Assembly (NCBI RefSeq): GCF_026020075.1
Contig: NZ_CP102772.1
Coordinates: forward strand, 3,872,501-3,936,500
Length of the DNA: 64,000 bases
Reading direction: 5' to 3'
Origin: Bosea sp. NBC_00550
GTDB taxonomy: Bacteria > Pseudomonadota > Alphaproteobacteria > Rhizobiales > Beijerinckiaceae
A program made the position numbers and the translations under genes. The notes under the pieces are model-generated. The model saw only the letters and a program-made list of their open reading frames with translations. It was not told where the DNA came from and ran no database searches. Below are positions 1 to 8,534 of the stretch, piece by piece (within the stretch, counting starts at the first letter, position 1; each line of letters starts with the position of its first letter).

Positions 1-710
1 GGCTCTTGTAAACGCAGCACACCGAAGTCTCGTTTGACTTGCCCGTAAGCAAGTCCGCAAGAACTTCGCCGTCCACGTTTCTCTTTCTGTCTTCAATTTT
101 CAAACAGCGTGCACTCTACAAATTCCGACAGGAACCCGCCCGGTTACCCGGACATCAGCCCCAGCGTCCTTAGGAAGCGCAGAAGAGGCGCCGCTCAGCG
201 GCGGCGCCGTCTCGATGGGCGGTTTATAGGCCACGGCCGGATCCGATGTCAACACGCTCGATGAAGTTTTTTTGACGGAACGCATTTCTGTCTTCCAGGC
301 GGCTGGAATGGCGACTTTTCGCCTGCTTTTGCAGCTTCCCTTCCACGCAGGGCTCGGCTCCCCGCTTCGGCCCCGCGTCGGGACATCGCCCCTCGCGACC
401 GCCCACGGAGAGAATTGAGCAATCGCCTCTTTAGACAGAGCCCCAGTTCGAGCTGGATATCGCTTGAGTATTGAAACCGCGCGCGCTTGCGTACGCGTTT
501 CGCGGGGGGAGCTCGTGCAGCGCTTCCCAAAACAGCCGCAATCTGCCCGCACAGGAGATCGTCCACGGCTGAACGGATTGATTCCCGCTGCCGGCACGGG
601 CATGGTCTTGGCGCGCTTTCGTCAGGACGCGTTCAAGGCATCTTCGCTGCGGCGGAGTTCGCTATCGAGGTTTCAAGACACCCCGCACGCAGCATAGCCC
701 GCTCCGAGAC
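1..710. other. Gene-free leading segment, probably promoter and leader of the M23 gene
   Basis: No frame on either strand reads like a protein; those that stay open are rich in Arg, Ser and Pro and show no family features. Visible structure: a hairpin GACTTGC/GCAAGTC at 36-42/49-55 that could sit inside an outer pairing CGAAG/CTTCG (23-27/64-68); a perfect 8-bp GC hairpin at 187-194/201-208 without a T-run; and a run of seven T at 267-273. The first 11 bases, GGCTCTTGTAA, are identical to bases just after the leader hairpin at 44639-44649. The promoter of the downstream gene probably lies here, but I cannot place it. Confidence 0.5.
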
Positions 711-2732
711 ATGAACGCCCATCCCGAGTTCGCACAGCCGCTCGAGCCGCTCTCCCCCGAGTCAGCCGCCCTGCTCGTCGATCTCGGCATCGAGCCGCCG
801 ATCCAGCCGGTCGATTCGCGCCAGCAGCCGCTCGACCGGCGCGGCGTCTCGCTGCGCTGGCTCTTCGCCTGCGCCCTGGTCGGGTCCTGCGGCGCGGCCT
901 TGCTGGGTGCGGCGATCCTCGTCGCCATGCGGGGCGACACAAGCTATCCCGAGCAGCCCGAGACCGTCGCCGTGCGCTCATCCTCGGCGGCGGGAGAGGG
1001 CGGCGGCGCGCGCAAGGCCGACAAGCTGGTCGCCGATCAGCCGATCATGTCGGCGCGCCATACGCTGCGTGCGCCGATGTCCCAGAAAGTCGGCAACCGC
1101 GAGGTGATCCGCGTACGCCCCTTCGTCCGGCTCGCATCGGACCTGTCACTGACCACCGGCGTCTATGCGAGCAATATCCCGCCTTTCAATCCGCTCCGCC
1201 TTTTCGCCGAAGGCGGGCAGCCGGAAGAGCGCTATGCCGAGCCGGCCCAGGATATGCCCGACGCGGACGTCACCATCGTCAAACGCGATCTCGGCGACAT
1301 CGTCATCCCCGCGGGCAAACCGCAGCTGAGCGACACCGACGTCATCTCCCAGATCGAGGAAGAGCGCGCGAACCTGGCGAATTCGGGCCGCCAGCGCGCC
1401 CTGCCGATCCCGCCGCAGCTGATGCTCAGCCGCACCCTGACCGGCGGAGCTGTCGGTGGCGGCGATATCCTCGCCTATGCGCCGGCAACCGATACGCGCT
1501 TTTCCGGCATCGAGGTCCGCGTCGTTCCCGAGAACGTCACCAACGCGCCGAAGACGCCGATTCCGGCCTCCCGCGAACCGCTCGTCGAGGACAAGCTGGT
1601 GATGGCCAAGCGCGGCGAGAACTTCGAGCAGGTCATGCGCGGCACCGGCGCCACGCCCGAGCAGATCCGCACCATGATCACGGCCTTCGGCGGCAAGGTC
1701 CGGACCACCGCCCTGCCCGACGGCCAGGTCCTTCAGGTGCTCTACGCACCCGGTCCGCGCCCCGGCGATGCGCGCCAGATCATGCGTGTCTCGCTGCTGA
1801 GCAACGGCCAGCCGGATGGCATGATCGCCATGAACGACAAGGGCGCCTTCGTCGCCGTCGACCTGCCGCGTCAGAATCTGGCCATCCCGCGGCCGCAACG
1901 GCAGGAGACCGAGGAAGAGGACGAGAATGAGGGCGCCGGTGGCGCACGACTCTATGAGAGCCTCTACGAGACCGGCGCGCGCCACGATCTCCCGCGGCCG
2001 CTCATCGACGAGCTCGTCCGCATCTTCTCCTACGATCTCGATTTCCAGCAGCGCGTCCATGGCGGCGACAATCTGGAGGTGATCTTCACCGAGGAGGACG
2101 AGGGCGAGCGGGCCGAGATCCTTTCCGCGTCGCTGACGGTGAATGGCGAGACGCGCCGGGTCTTCCGCTACCAGGCGCCGGATGACGGGCTGATCGAGTA
2201 TTTCGACGACGAGGGCAAATCGCTGAAGAAGTTCCTGCTGCGCAAGCCGATCGCCGATGGCGAGCTGCGCTCGGGCTTCGGCATGCGCTACCACCCGATC
2301 ATGCGCTATTCGAAGATGCATACCGGCATCGACTGGGCCAACCGGATCGGTACGCCGATCCTCGCCGCCGGCAACGGCGTCGTCACCAAGGCGGGCTGGT
2401 CCTCAGGCTACGGCAAGCACACCGAGATCCAGCACGCCAACGGCTACGTCACCACCTATTCGCACCAGTCGAACTTCGCCTCCGGCATCGTGCCCGGCGC
2501 CAAGGTCCGCCAGGGCCAGATCATCGGCTATCTCGGCTCCACCGGCCTGTCGACCGGCCCGCATCTACATTACGAGGTGCTGGTCAACGGCAACTTCGTC
2601 AATCCGATGAAGATTCGCGTGCCCCGCGGGCGTGAGCTGCAGGGTCCGACCCTCGGCGAATTCAAGCGCCAGCGCGACGAGATTCGCGGCCTCATCGAGA
2701 AGGCGGGCGGAGCGGTCGCACAGTTGCGCTGA
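711..2732 (+). CDS. M23 (LytM-type) peptidoglycan endopeptidase, membrane-anchored
   Basis: The 673-residue protein has a cytoplasmic N-terminus, one membrane segment at about 48-73 and a long periplasmic part. Residues about 300-345 resemble a LysM/OapA-like wall-binding module. The C-terminal M23 domain (about 510-635) keeps the zinc and catalytic signature: H537-x3-D541 and the HLH triplet at 618-620. Family members cut peptide cross-links in peptidoglycan, so this is expected to be an active hydrolase and not a degenerate EnvC/NlpD-type activator. Its layout (one TM segment, long spacer, LytM) recalls rhizobial RgsM-type polar-growth peptidases, but that parallel is inference. An acidic stretch at about 395-410 precedes the catalytic half. 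The ATG is the first plausible start; no strong Shine-Dalgarno sequence is visible. Confidence 0.85.
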   Translation: MNAHPEFAQPLEPLSPESAALLVDLGIEPPIQPVDSRQQPLDRRGVSLRWLFACALVGSCGAALLGAAILVAMRGDTSYPEQPETVAVRSSSAAGEGGGARKADKLVADQPIMSARHTLRAPMSQKVGNREVIRVRPFVRLASDLSLTTGVYASNIPPFNPLRLFAEGGQPEERYAEPAQDMPDADVTIVKRDLGDIVIPAGKPQLSDTDVISQIEEERANLANSGRQRALPIPPQLMLSRTLTGGAVGGGDILAYAPATDTRFSGIEVRVVPENVTNAPKTPIPASREPLVEDKLVMAKRGENFEQVMRGTGATPEQIRTMITAFGGKVRTTALPDGQVLQVLYAPGPRPGDARQIMRVSLLSNGQPDGMIAMNDKGAFVAVDLPRQNLAIPRPQRQETEEEDENEGAGGARLYESLYETGARHDLPRPLIDELVRIFSYDLDFQQRVHGGDNLEVIFTEEDEGERAEILSASLTVNGETRRVFRYQAPDDGLIEYFDDEGKSLKKFLLRKPIADGELRSGFGMRYHPIMRYSKMHTGIDWANRIGTPILAAGNGVVTKAGWSSGYGKHTEIQHANGYVTTYSHQSNFASGIVPGAKVRQGQIIGYLGSTGLSTGPHLHYEVLVNGNFVNPMKIRVPRGRELQGPTLGEFKRQRDEIRGLIEKAGGAVAQLR

Positions 2733-2847
2733 GCGCATGCCCGCCTGGCAATCGGGCGCTCGCCACGCTTCTGCCGCTTGACACCATCGCCTTGAGACGA
2801 CACCGCCTGATCAGGCGCCTTTCTCTCGTGATGCGGGTCCCCCGCCG

Positions 2848-3765
2848 ATGCTCGCTTCCCTTCTCGTCGTCCTGCCCGTCTTCGGGCTGATCGGCCTCGG
2901 CTATGTCGCGCGCTGGACGAAGCTCCTGCGCGAGACGACGGGCGAAGGCCTGTCCGATTTCGTCTTCGTGCTGGCCGTTCCCTGCCTGCTGTTCCGGACG
3001 CTGGCCAAGGCGGACATTCCGGTGACCCAGCCCTGGGGCTACTGGATCGCCTATTTCGCGGGGCTCGCGGTAGTCTGGGCGCTGGCGATGCTGATCGCCA
3101 GCAAGTTCTTCGCGCGGAAGGGACCGGAGTTGGTGGTCTCCGGCTTTGCCGCCGCGCAGTCGAACACGGTTTTCGTTGGCGTCCCGATGATCCTGAAGGC
3201 CTATGGCGATGCCGGCGCGGTGCCGCTCGGCCTGCTGCTCGCCATCCATCTTCCCGTGACGATGACGGTCGCGACGCTGCTGGCCGAAGGCCGCTCCGCC
3301 TCGGTGCCGCAGCTGATCAAGCGGCTCTTCACCCACCCGATCATCATCGGCATTCTCCTCGGCTCCGCCGTGCGCCCCTTCATCGGCCTGATCCCGGAGC
3401 CGGCCTGGACGCTGGTCGATCTGCTGGCGGGAGCAGCCGTTCCCTGCGCGCTGATCAGCCTCGGCATCGCCATGCGCCGCTACGGGCTGGAATCGGGCCT
3501 CGCCCTGCCGGCCGTGCTGAGCGGGCTGAAACTCGGCCTGCACCCGCTGCTGGTCTATTGGCTCGCGACGAAGGTCTTCGAGATGCCGGCCCATTGGTCC
3601 GGCGTCGCCGTGCTGTTCGCGGCCTGTCCCTGTGGCATCAACGCCTATCTCTTCGCCGAGCGCTACCGGCAGGGCGTCGCCGATGCGTCGAGCGCGATCA
3701 CGCTTTCGACCCTGCTGTCGCTGTTCACGACCGCGGCTTGGCTGACCTATCTCGGCGTCGGCTGA
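2848..3765 (+). CDS. AEC-family transporter (auxin/malonate efflux carrier type)
   Basis: This 305-residue protein is hydrophobic throughout, with about ten membrane segments in the two five-helix halves typical of the AEC family. A conserved-looking Gly/Pro/Asn-rich stretch around FAAAQSNTVFVGVPMI (about 97-112) matches the break in the first inverted repeat of these carriers, and CPCGINAYLFAERY (about 259-272) the break in the second. AEC carriers export or import organic anions such as malonate or auxin-like compounds; the substrate cannot be read from sequence. The gene follows the M23 peptidase by 115 bp and converges on gluQRS. No operon partner is evident. Confidence 0.8.
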   Translation: MLASLLVVLPVFGLIGLGYVARWTKLLRETTGEGLSDFVFVLAVPCLLFRTLAKADIPVTQPWGYWIAYFAGLAVVWALAMLIASKFFARKGPELVVSGFAAAQSNTVFVGVPMILKAYGDAGAVPLGLLLAIHLPVTMTVATLLAEGRSASVPQLIKRLFTHPIIIGILLGSAVRPFIGLIPEPAWTLVDLLAGAAVPCALISLGIAMRRYGLESGLALPAVLSGLKLGLHPLLVYWLATKVFEMPAHWSGVAVLFAACPCGINAYLFAERYRQGVADASSAITLSTLLSLFTTAAWLTYLGVG

Positions 3766-3770
3766 TTCGT

Positions 3771-4667
3771 TCAGGCGAAGCCGAGCCGCCGCCGGATTTC
3801 GGCCGGCCCGACGCCATCTGCTCTCAGCTCCGCGAGGCTTTCCGACCGCCGGCTCTTGGCGAGCTTGCGCCCGTCATCGTCGAGCAGCAGGCGATGAAAA
3901 TGATAGAGCGGGGTCGGCAGCCCGAGCACGCGCTGCAGCACGACATGGATATCGGTCGCGGCTTCGAGGTCGCGGCCGCGCACGACATGCGTCACGCCCT
4001 GCAAGCCGTCGTCGACGACGACCGCAAGGTGATAGCTCGTCGGCACGTCCTTGCGCGCGAGCACGACATCGCCCCAGCGCCCGGGCCTGGCCGGTGCGAC
4101 CTGGCTGGAACCTGCAGCGTCGAAAACCGTGTAGCTCAACTCCTCTCCGGCCAAAGCGATGGCGCTGGACATATCGAGGCGCAGCACATGCGGCTCGCCG
4201 GCCGCGACGCGCATGGCTGCTTCGTTTGGATCCAGTACCTTGCAACGGCCGGGATAAAGGGGCGCGCCATCGGGATCGAGTGGCCAGGGCGGCCCGGATG
4301 CCGCTTCGCGCTCCATCACTTCGGCACGAATCTCCTGCCGCGAGCAGAAGCAGGGATAGACCAGCCCACGCGCCTGCAGGACACCGAGAGCCTCCGCGTA
4401 ATCGTCGAAATGCTGCGATTGCCTGCGGACATCCGGCTCGAAGGCGATCCCGAGCCAATCGAGGTCCGCGACGATCCCTTCGACGAATTCCGGCCTCGAG
4501 CGGGTGAGATCGATATCCTCGATCCGCAGCAGGAGATGCCCGCCCACCTGCCGGGCAAGCGCCTCGTTGGTCAGCGCCGAAAGGGCATGGCCGAGATGCA
4601 GCCTTCCGTTCGGGCTCGGCGCGAAGCGGAAGACCGGCTTGCCGGAATCGGGTGGAATGGACGCCAT
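3771..4667 (-). CDS. gluQRS: Glutamyl-Q tRNA(Asp) synthetase
   Basis: The 298-residue protein is a truncated glutamyl-tRNA synthetase paralogue that attaches glutamate to queuosine in the anticodon of tRNA(Asp). It has the class I start RFAPSPNGRLHLGHALS with the HIGH-like HLGH at 24-27, and a degenerate KMSKS-like KLAKS at about 268-272. There is a zinc-binding pattern (CFC followed by YPGRC) and no anticodon-binding domain, as expected for this family at this length. The start codon lies upstream of and divergent from the glycosylase gene. It converges with the AEC gene with 5 bp between stop codons. Confidence 0.9.
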   Translation of the reverse strand: MASIPPDSGKPVFRFAPSPNGRLHLGHALSALTNEALARQVGGHLLLRIEDIDLTRSRPEFVEGIVADLDWLGIAFEPDVRRQSQHFDDYAEALGVLQARGLVYPCFCSRQEIRAEVMEREAASGPPWPLDPDGAPLYPGRCKVLDPNEAAMRVAAGEPHVLRLDMSSAIALAGEELSYTVFDAAGSSQVAPARPGRWGDVVLARKDVPTSYHLAVVVDDGLQGVTHVVRGRDLEAATDIHVVLQRVLGLPTPLYHFHRLLLDDDGRKLAKSRRSESLAELRADGVGPAEIRRRLGFA

Positions 4668-4756
4668 CGACCCTGTCTAGGGATTGCCATGCCGCGCGCC
4701 AAGCGGCTCCCTCGCTGCTGACGCAACCCGGCTCCTGCGCCATCAAGGCTCTCGTC

Positions 4757-5401
4757 ATGACCGAACGAATCACCTGCGACAGCGACCTCGAAGAAGGCAT
4801 GGCAGCTCTGGCCGCGATGCATCCGCATTGGAACGCCGTCGTCGCGCGCACCGGCCTGCCCCCGCTCAGGTTGCGCGAAGGCGGCTTCCCCGGCCTCGCC
4901 GCCATCATCGTCTCGCAGCAATTGTCGGTCGCGAGCGCCCGCGCCGTCTGGAACCGCTTCGAAAGCGTCTTCGTCCCGTTGACGCCGGAACGGGTGCTGG
5001 CTGCGACCGACGACGATATGCGCCTCTCCGGCCTGTCGCGGCCGAAACAGCGCACGCTGCTCGCCCTCGCCGCCGCGCTTGCCGAGAAGCGCTTCGCCTT
5101 CGAGGCGCTCGAGCTGGCAACGCCGGAAGAGGTCCACGCCCGGATGACGGCGATCTCCGGCATCGGCCCGTGGACGGCCGATGTCTATCTGCTGTTCTGT
5201 CTCGGCCATCGCGACGGCTTCGCTGCCGGCGATCTCGCCATTCAGGAAGCCGCCCGCCATGCCTTCGGCCTCGCGGAGCGGCCGAAGCCGGTGGAGCTCC
5301 AGGCCATGGCGGAGGCCTGGCGGCCCTGGCGCGGCGTCGCGGCGCGATTGCTCTGGGCCTATTACGCCGTCCTGAAGCGCCGCGAGGGTATCAACGCCTG
5401 A
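4757..5401 (+). CDS. DNA-3-methyladenine glycosylase II (AlkA-like, HhH-GPD)
   Basis: This is a base-excision repair glycosylase that removes alkylated purines. The 214-residue protein carries the HhH-GPD fold: IIVSQQLSVASARAVW at about 50-65, a helix-hairpin-helix AISGIGPWTADVYLL at 132-146, and the presumed catalytic aspartate D159 in AAGDLAIQEA. It lacks the N-terminal regulatory domain of E. coli AlkA and the iron-sulfur cluster of Nth/MutY. I chose the ATG at 4757 because the protein then begins like its relatives; an upstream in-frame ATG at 4652 would overlap the start of gluQRS and add unrelated residues. Confidence 0.87.
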   Translation: MTERITCDSDLEEGMAALAAMHPHWNAVVARTGLPPLRLREGGFPGLAAIIVSQQLSVASARAVWNRFESVFVPLTPERVLAATDDDMRLSGLSRPKQRTLLALAAALAEKRFAFEALELATPEEVHARMTAISGIGPWTADVYLLFCLGHRDGFAAGDLAIQEAARHAFGLAERPKPVELQAMAEAWRPWRGVAARLLWAYYAVLKRREGINA

Positions 5402-5410
5402 TAGCGCGCT

Positions 5411-6190
5411 CTAGCTGCGCACGATCTTCAGGGCCGTCTGCGTCGCCGCGCGCAGCAGGGCCGAATCGCTCATCACCGTGACCATGCGCGCGCCCATGGC
5501 CAGACCCTGCTTGGCGCGCTCGGCCGTCGCCGCATAGAGCGCGACCGGCTTGTTGACGGCGGAAGCCCGGGCGACGACGTGCTTCAGCGCCGCGTCCACT
5601 TCGGGCGCAGTCGCATCGACTTGCGCACCGCCGGACAGCGCGATCGACAGATCGGACGGTCCGACAAACAGGGCGTCGATGCCGTCCAGAGCGAGGATGT
5701 CGTCGACGATCGCCATCGCCTCGCGCGTCTCGATCATCGCGAAGGTCATGGAGAAGCCGTTGGCCGCCTTGAGATAGGCGTTCTGGTCGAGGCCGGAGGC
5801 GATCAGGCCGCCATAGCTGCCCCAGCTGCGCTCGCCCATCGGCGGATATTTGGCATAGGCGGCGAAGCGGCGCGCATCCTCCATGGTGTTGATCATCGGC
5901 GCGATCACACCGGAAACGCCGGAATCGAACAGCTTCGAGACGTTCTGGAACTCGCCGACCGGAATGCGCGCAAGCGCCGGCTTGCCGGCCGCATTGATCA
6001 GCGGGATCGCGCGGATGACTTCGCCCAGCGTGATCGGCCCGTGCTGCATGTCGAGCGTGATCGCGTCGAAATCCTCCTGCGCCAGGATCGCCGAGATCGA
6101 GGGATCGGGCAGGCCGCACCAGGCCGAGACGACGCTGTCGCCCTTGGCGAAGCGGTCGGCGAGGGAAGAGAGGACGGTGGGTTTGGCCAT
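5411..6190 (-). CDS. HpcH/HpaI-family class II aldolase
   Basis: This 259-residue enzyme belongs to the metal-dependent pyruvate aldolases (2,4-dihydroxyhept-2-ene-1,7-dioate or 2-keto-3-deoxy-rhamnonate type), which split 2-keto-3-deoxy acids into pyruvate and an aldehyde. Family hallmarks are the catalytic histidine H50 in TLDMQHGPI, the ERSWGSYGG loop at about 120-128, and metal ligands E154 (MIETREAM) and D180 (FVGPSDLS). There are no pathway genes beside it, so the physiological substrate is open. It converges with the glycosylase gene with 9 bp between them. A strong hairpin at 6271-6294 lies upstream, separating it from the next minus-strand gene. Confidence 0.85.
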   Translation of the reverse strand: MAKPTVLSSLADRFAKGDSVVSAWCGLPDPSISAILAQEDFDAITLDMQHGPITLGEVIRAIPLINAAGKPALARIPVGEFQNVSKLFDSGVSGVIAPMINTMEDARRFAAYAKYPPMGERSWGSYGGLIASGLDQNAYLKAANGFSMTFAMIETREAMAIVDDILALDGIDALFVGPSDLSIALSGGAQVDATAPEVDAALKHVVARASAVNKPVALYAATAERAKQGLAMGARMVTVMSDSALLRAATQTALKIVRS

Positions 6191-6270
6191 GGTGCGTTCA
6201 TCCGTTCAAAGCCCGCGCTTCAGACGGCGCGGCGGCTGATGCACGTTGGACCGGCCCGGCCCGGAAATGC

Positions 6271-6294
6271 AAACGGGCGCCCATGCGCCCGTTT
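6271..6294. terminator. Perfect 10-bp hairpin, probable terminator of the zeta-subunit transcript
   Basis: AAACGGGCGC at 6271-6280 pairs exactly with GCGCCCGTTT at 6285-6294 around a CCAT loop. The A/T ends of the stem give a short U-run on either strand. It lies between two minus-strand genes, downstream of the zeta-subunit gene and upstream of the aldolase gene. Confidence 0.55.
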
Positions 6295-6333
6295 CAGAGA
6301 CGTCCTGCGTCTGCCGGGATGCGCCCGGAGCCC

Positions 6334-6462
6334 GATTGAGAATTCGCTGCGGAGAGACAAATGGCGGCGTCTTCGAGAACCGGAGCGGAGCGTACCGGAG
6401 TACGTGAGCACCGGAAGCGCAGAAAACGCCGTCAGTTGGCCGCCGCAGTAGAATTCTCGATC
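6334..6462. repeat. Long inverted-repeat element with GAGAATTC ends
   Basis: The ends GATTGAGAATTC (6334-6345) and GAATTCTCGATC (6451-6462) are inverted copies matching at 11 of 12 bases. Inside, GGCGGCGT-type sequence near 6364 can pair with the ACGCCGTC-type sequence near 6426, and the centre holds CGTACCGGAGTACG. The whole 129 bp could fold as one long branched hairpin. It sits between the zeta-subunit gene and the aldolase gene. The style matches intergenic dispersed repeats I recall from rhizobial genomes; copy number must be checked. Confidence 0.55.
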
Positions 6463-6468
6463 AGTCTC

Positions 6469-6792
6469 TCAGCGCCCGGCCTGAATGTCCTCGGCCGCCT
6501 TGATCAGCAGCTCGGTCATCACCGTGCGGATCTCGGTGTCGGACGCGTTGACGTTGGCCAGCACGAAGTCGTTCTTGACCTTGCGCACCACATCCTCGTC
6601 GCCGGCCTCCTCGAAATCGGCAACGACGACAGACTTGGCATAGGCATCCGCATCGGCACCGCTCTTGCCGAGCTTCTCGGCGGCCCAGAGCCCGAGCAGC
6701 TTGTTGCGCCGGGCGGTCGCCTTGAAGCGCAGCTCCTCGTCATGGGCGAACTTGTTCTCGAAGGCGTCCTTGCGCTGATCGAAGGTCGTCAT
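6469..6792 (-). CDS. F1Fo-ATPase inhibitor subunit zeta (DUF1476)
   Basis: The 107-residue all-helical protein beginning [20 protein letters not shown] is a full-length member of DUF1476, the alphaproteobacterial zeta subunit first defined in Paracoccus. The zeta subunit binds the F1 head of ATP synthase through its N-terminal helix and blocks wasteful ATP hydrolysis. The start at 6792 fits because the N-terminal inhibitory segment is intact and a GAGAGG sequence lies about 14 bases upstream; a longer in-frame start would add Arg-rich sequence with no counterpart. It is divergent from purC and not near atp genes, as is usual. Confidence 0.88.
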   Translation of the reverse strand: MTTFDQRKDAFENKFAHDEELRFKATARRNKLLGLWAAEKLGKSGADADAYAKSVVVADFEEAGDEDVVRKVKNDFVLANVNASDTEIRTVMTELLIKAAEDIQAGR

Positions 6793-7143
6793 GCGGCGTC
6801 CATATCCTCTCGCGGGCGGGAATTCCTGTATGTCCGACCATATAGGGTGTCGGCGCGGCGAGAGCCAGCCTCCCCGCCGGTTACAGCCGCGCTTAAGCCT
6901 TCTGGAGCCTCCGAAAGGCGTTTTGTTGCGTTTGCGGCCGAGACACTCCATATAGCAGGCGCTGCGGGTGCCTTCGGGCACCCTATGCACAACCGGCGCC
7001 TGTGCCGGCCCGAAGATCGATCCCCATGGGATCGCCGGGTTGTGCTACAAGACCGACAGTTCAGGGGCCAAGATCCCGCCGCGACCTCATCGCGTCCAGA
7101 GAAGGGCCGACCTTTGGATTTCCTCAAGCCACGGTACATCCCC
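6793..7143. other. Divergent control region between the zeta-subunit gene and purC
   Basis: These 351 bp must contain the promoters of two divergent genes. I see a 7-bp hairpin with a very stable TTCG tetraloop, GGGTGCC-TTCG-GGCACCC at 6966-6983, in what would be the purC leader. There is also a short palindrome GATCCC-CAT-GGGATC at 7019-7033. The hairpin has no T-run, so it is not an ordinary terminator. No coding frame here is convincing. Confidence 0.4.
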
Positions 7144-7908
7144 ATGAATCGCCGCCGTCGCATCTACGAAGGCAAGGCGAAGGTCCTCTATGAAGGACCC
7201 GAGCCCGGTACGCTGATCCAGCATTTCAAGGATGACGCGACCGCCTTCAATGCCAAGAAGCATGAAGTGATCGATGGCAAGGGCGTGCTCAACAACCGCA
7301 TCTCCGAGCACATCTTCTCGAATCTGAACGATATCGGCGTGCCCACGCATTTCATCCGCCGGCTGAACATGCGCGAGCAGCTCATCCGCGAGGTCGAGAT
7401 CATCCCGCTCGAAGTCGTGGTGCGCAACATCGCCGCCGGCTCGCTGGCGACCCGCCTCGGCCTCGAGGAGGGCACGCAGCTGCCGCGCTCGATCATCGAG
7501 TTCTACTACAAGAACGATGCGCTCAACGACCCGATGGTCTCGGAAGAGCACATCACCGCCTTCGGCTGGGCCACGCCGCAGGAGATCGACGACATCATGG
7601 CGCTGGCGATCCGCGTCAACGACTTCCTCTCCGGCCTCTTCCTCGGCGCCGGCATCCGCCTCGTCGATTTCAAGATGGAGACCGGCCGGCTCTGGGAAGG
7701 CGAGATGATGCGCATCGTCGTCGCCGACGAGATCAGCCCGGATTCGTGCCGGCTCTGGGACATCAAGTCGAAGGACAAGATGGACAAGGACCGCTTCCGC
7801 CGCGACATGGGCGGCCTGATCGAGGCTTACTCGGAAGTCGCCCGCCGTCTCGGCATCCTCGGCGAGAACGAGAACCCCGGCCCGACCGGACCGCGCCTGG
7901 TGCAGTGA
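7144..7908 (+). CDS. purC: Phosphoribosylaminoimidazole-succinocarboxamide synthase
   Basis: This 254-residue SAICAR synthetase ligates aspartate to CAIR, the eighth step of de novo purine synthesis. Length and motifs are typical: [14 protein letters not shown] at the N-terminus (ATP-binding strand), [14 protein letters not shown] at about 97-110, and [12 protein letters not shown] at about 175-186. The ATG at 7144 gives the usual family N-terminus; the frame stays open far upstream but that part has no homologous character. It is the first gene of a purine cluster continuing with purS and purQ, with one lipoprotein gene between. Confidence 0.93.
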   Translation: MNRRRRIYEGKAKVLYEGPEPGTLIQHFKDDATAFNAKKHEVIDGKGVLNNRISEHIFSNLNDIGVPTHFIRRLNMREQLIREVEIIPLEVVVRNIAAGSLATRLGLEEGTQLPRSIIEFYYKNDALNDPMVSEEHITAFGWATPQEIDDIMALAIRVNDFLSGLFLGAGIRLVDFKMETGRLWEGEMMRIVVADEISPDSCRLWDIKSKDKMDKDRFRRDMGGLIEAYSEVARRLGILGENENPGPTGPRLVQ

Positions 7909-7934
7909 GGGTCGTCACCCGGCCACAATCGCAG

Positions 7935-8534
7935 ATGAAGCGGGAGCGCATGCGCTCCCGTTTTCATGTCGCGACCCTGATTCTCGCTGCCGGCCTGCTG
8001 CTCGCCGGCTGCACGAACCAGTTCGGCGCCGGGATCGCCGACCTGCCGGCCTCGGAGGGCTGGAACCGGCTGCCGATCGGCTCCTGGGTGCTGAATGACG
8101 GGCTGGAAGCCCGCGCGATGGTTTTCTGCCCGCGCGAAGCTTGTGTCCAGCAGGGCTTCGCCGCGGTGATCGCCCTTGAAGGTGAACAGGCCAGGCAGAT
8201 GGAGCAAGCCCTGTCCGAAAGCCCGGCGCGCCTTGGACAGGCCTTCGCCCAGATGGCGGCAGCGAAGGCGGCCGAACGCCGCAAGGCCCAGCGGAACCAG
8301 AAGAGGAAGGCCGAGCCGAAGGCGGCCCGCAGCGCGACGGATGTCGCCCGGTTCGATTCGGCGGAAGCGCGCGGCATCCTCGTCACCATCCGCTCGCTCG
8401 ATACGCCCGGCCGAGAGGCCGTCACCGCCATCCTCTATGCCCGCGAGGCCGACAAGCTGGTCGTCGCGCTCGCCATAAGCGACAGGGCGGACGCCGCCCG
8501 CCGCGACGCGGAAGCCGCCTGGCGCAGCCGCTGA
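7935..8534 (+). CDS. Small lipoprotein of unknown function
   Basis: The 199-residue product (MKRERMRSRF start) has a signal peptide ending in the lipobox LLAGC with C26 as the lipidation site, so it should be a membrane-anchored periplasmic lipoprotein. Two further cysteines (CPREAC) lie in the middle, followed by a Lys/Arg/Ala-rich helical stretch (about 105-135). I recognise no family. It sits 26 bp after purC and before purS. A perfect palindrome with a T-run (7941-7964) covers its first codons. An alternative start is the in-frame ATG at 7950, inside the palindrome. Confidence 0.65.
   Translation: MKRERMRSRFHVATLILAAGLLLAGCTNQFGAGIADLPASEGWNRLPIGSWVLNDGLEARAMVFCPREACVQQGFAAVIALEGEQARQMEQALSESPARLGQAFAQMAAAKAAERRKAQRNQKRKAEPKAARSATDVARFDSAEARGILVTIRSLDTPGREAVTAILYAREADKLVVALAISDRADAARRDAEAAWRSR
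7941..7964 (+). terminator. Terminator-like palindrome over the first codons of the lipoprotein gene
   Basis: CGGGAGCGCA at 7941-7950 is followed directly by its exact complement TGCGCTCCCG at 7951-7960 and then TTTT. As RNA it would form about eight GC-rich pairs with a small loop and a short U-run, 32 bp after the purC stop. It could end purC transcription while also lying within the next gene. Confidence 0.5.

Noticed and set aside
100..603. Minus-strand frame of 167 residues in the leading segment
   Set aside because: Composition is Arg/Ser/Pro-rich without hydrophobic periodicity or motifs; no ribosome-binding site.
6361..7143. N-terminal extension of purC by about 260 residues
   Set aside because: The added part crosses the folded repeat and the divergent zeta-subunit gene and lacks family character; the SAICAR synthetase start at 7144 is standard.
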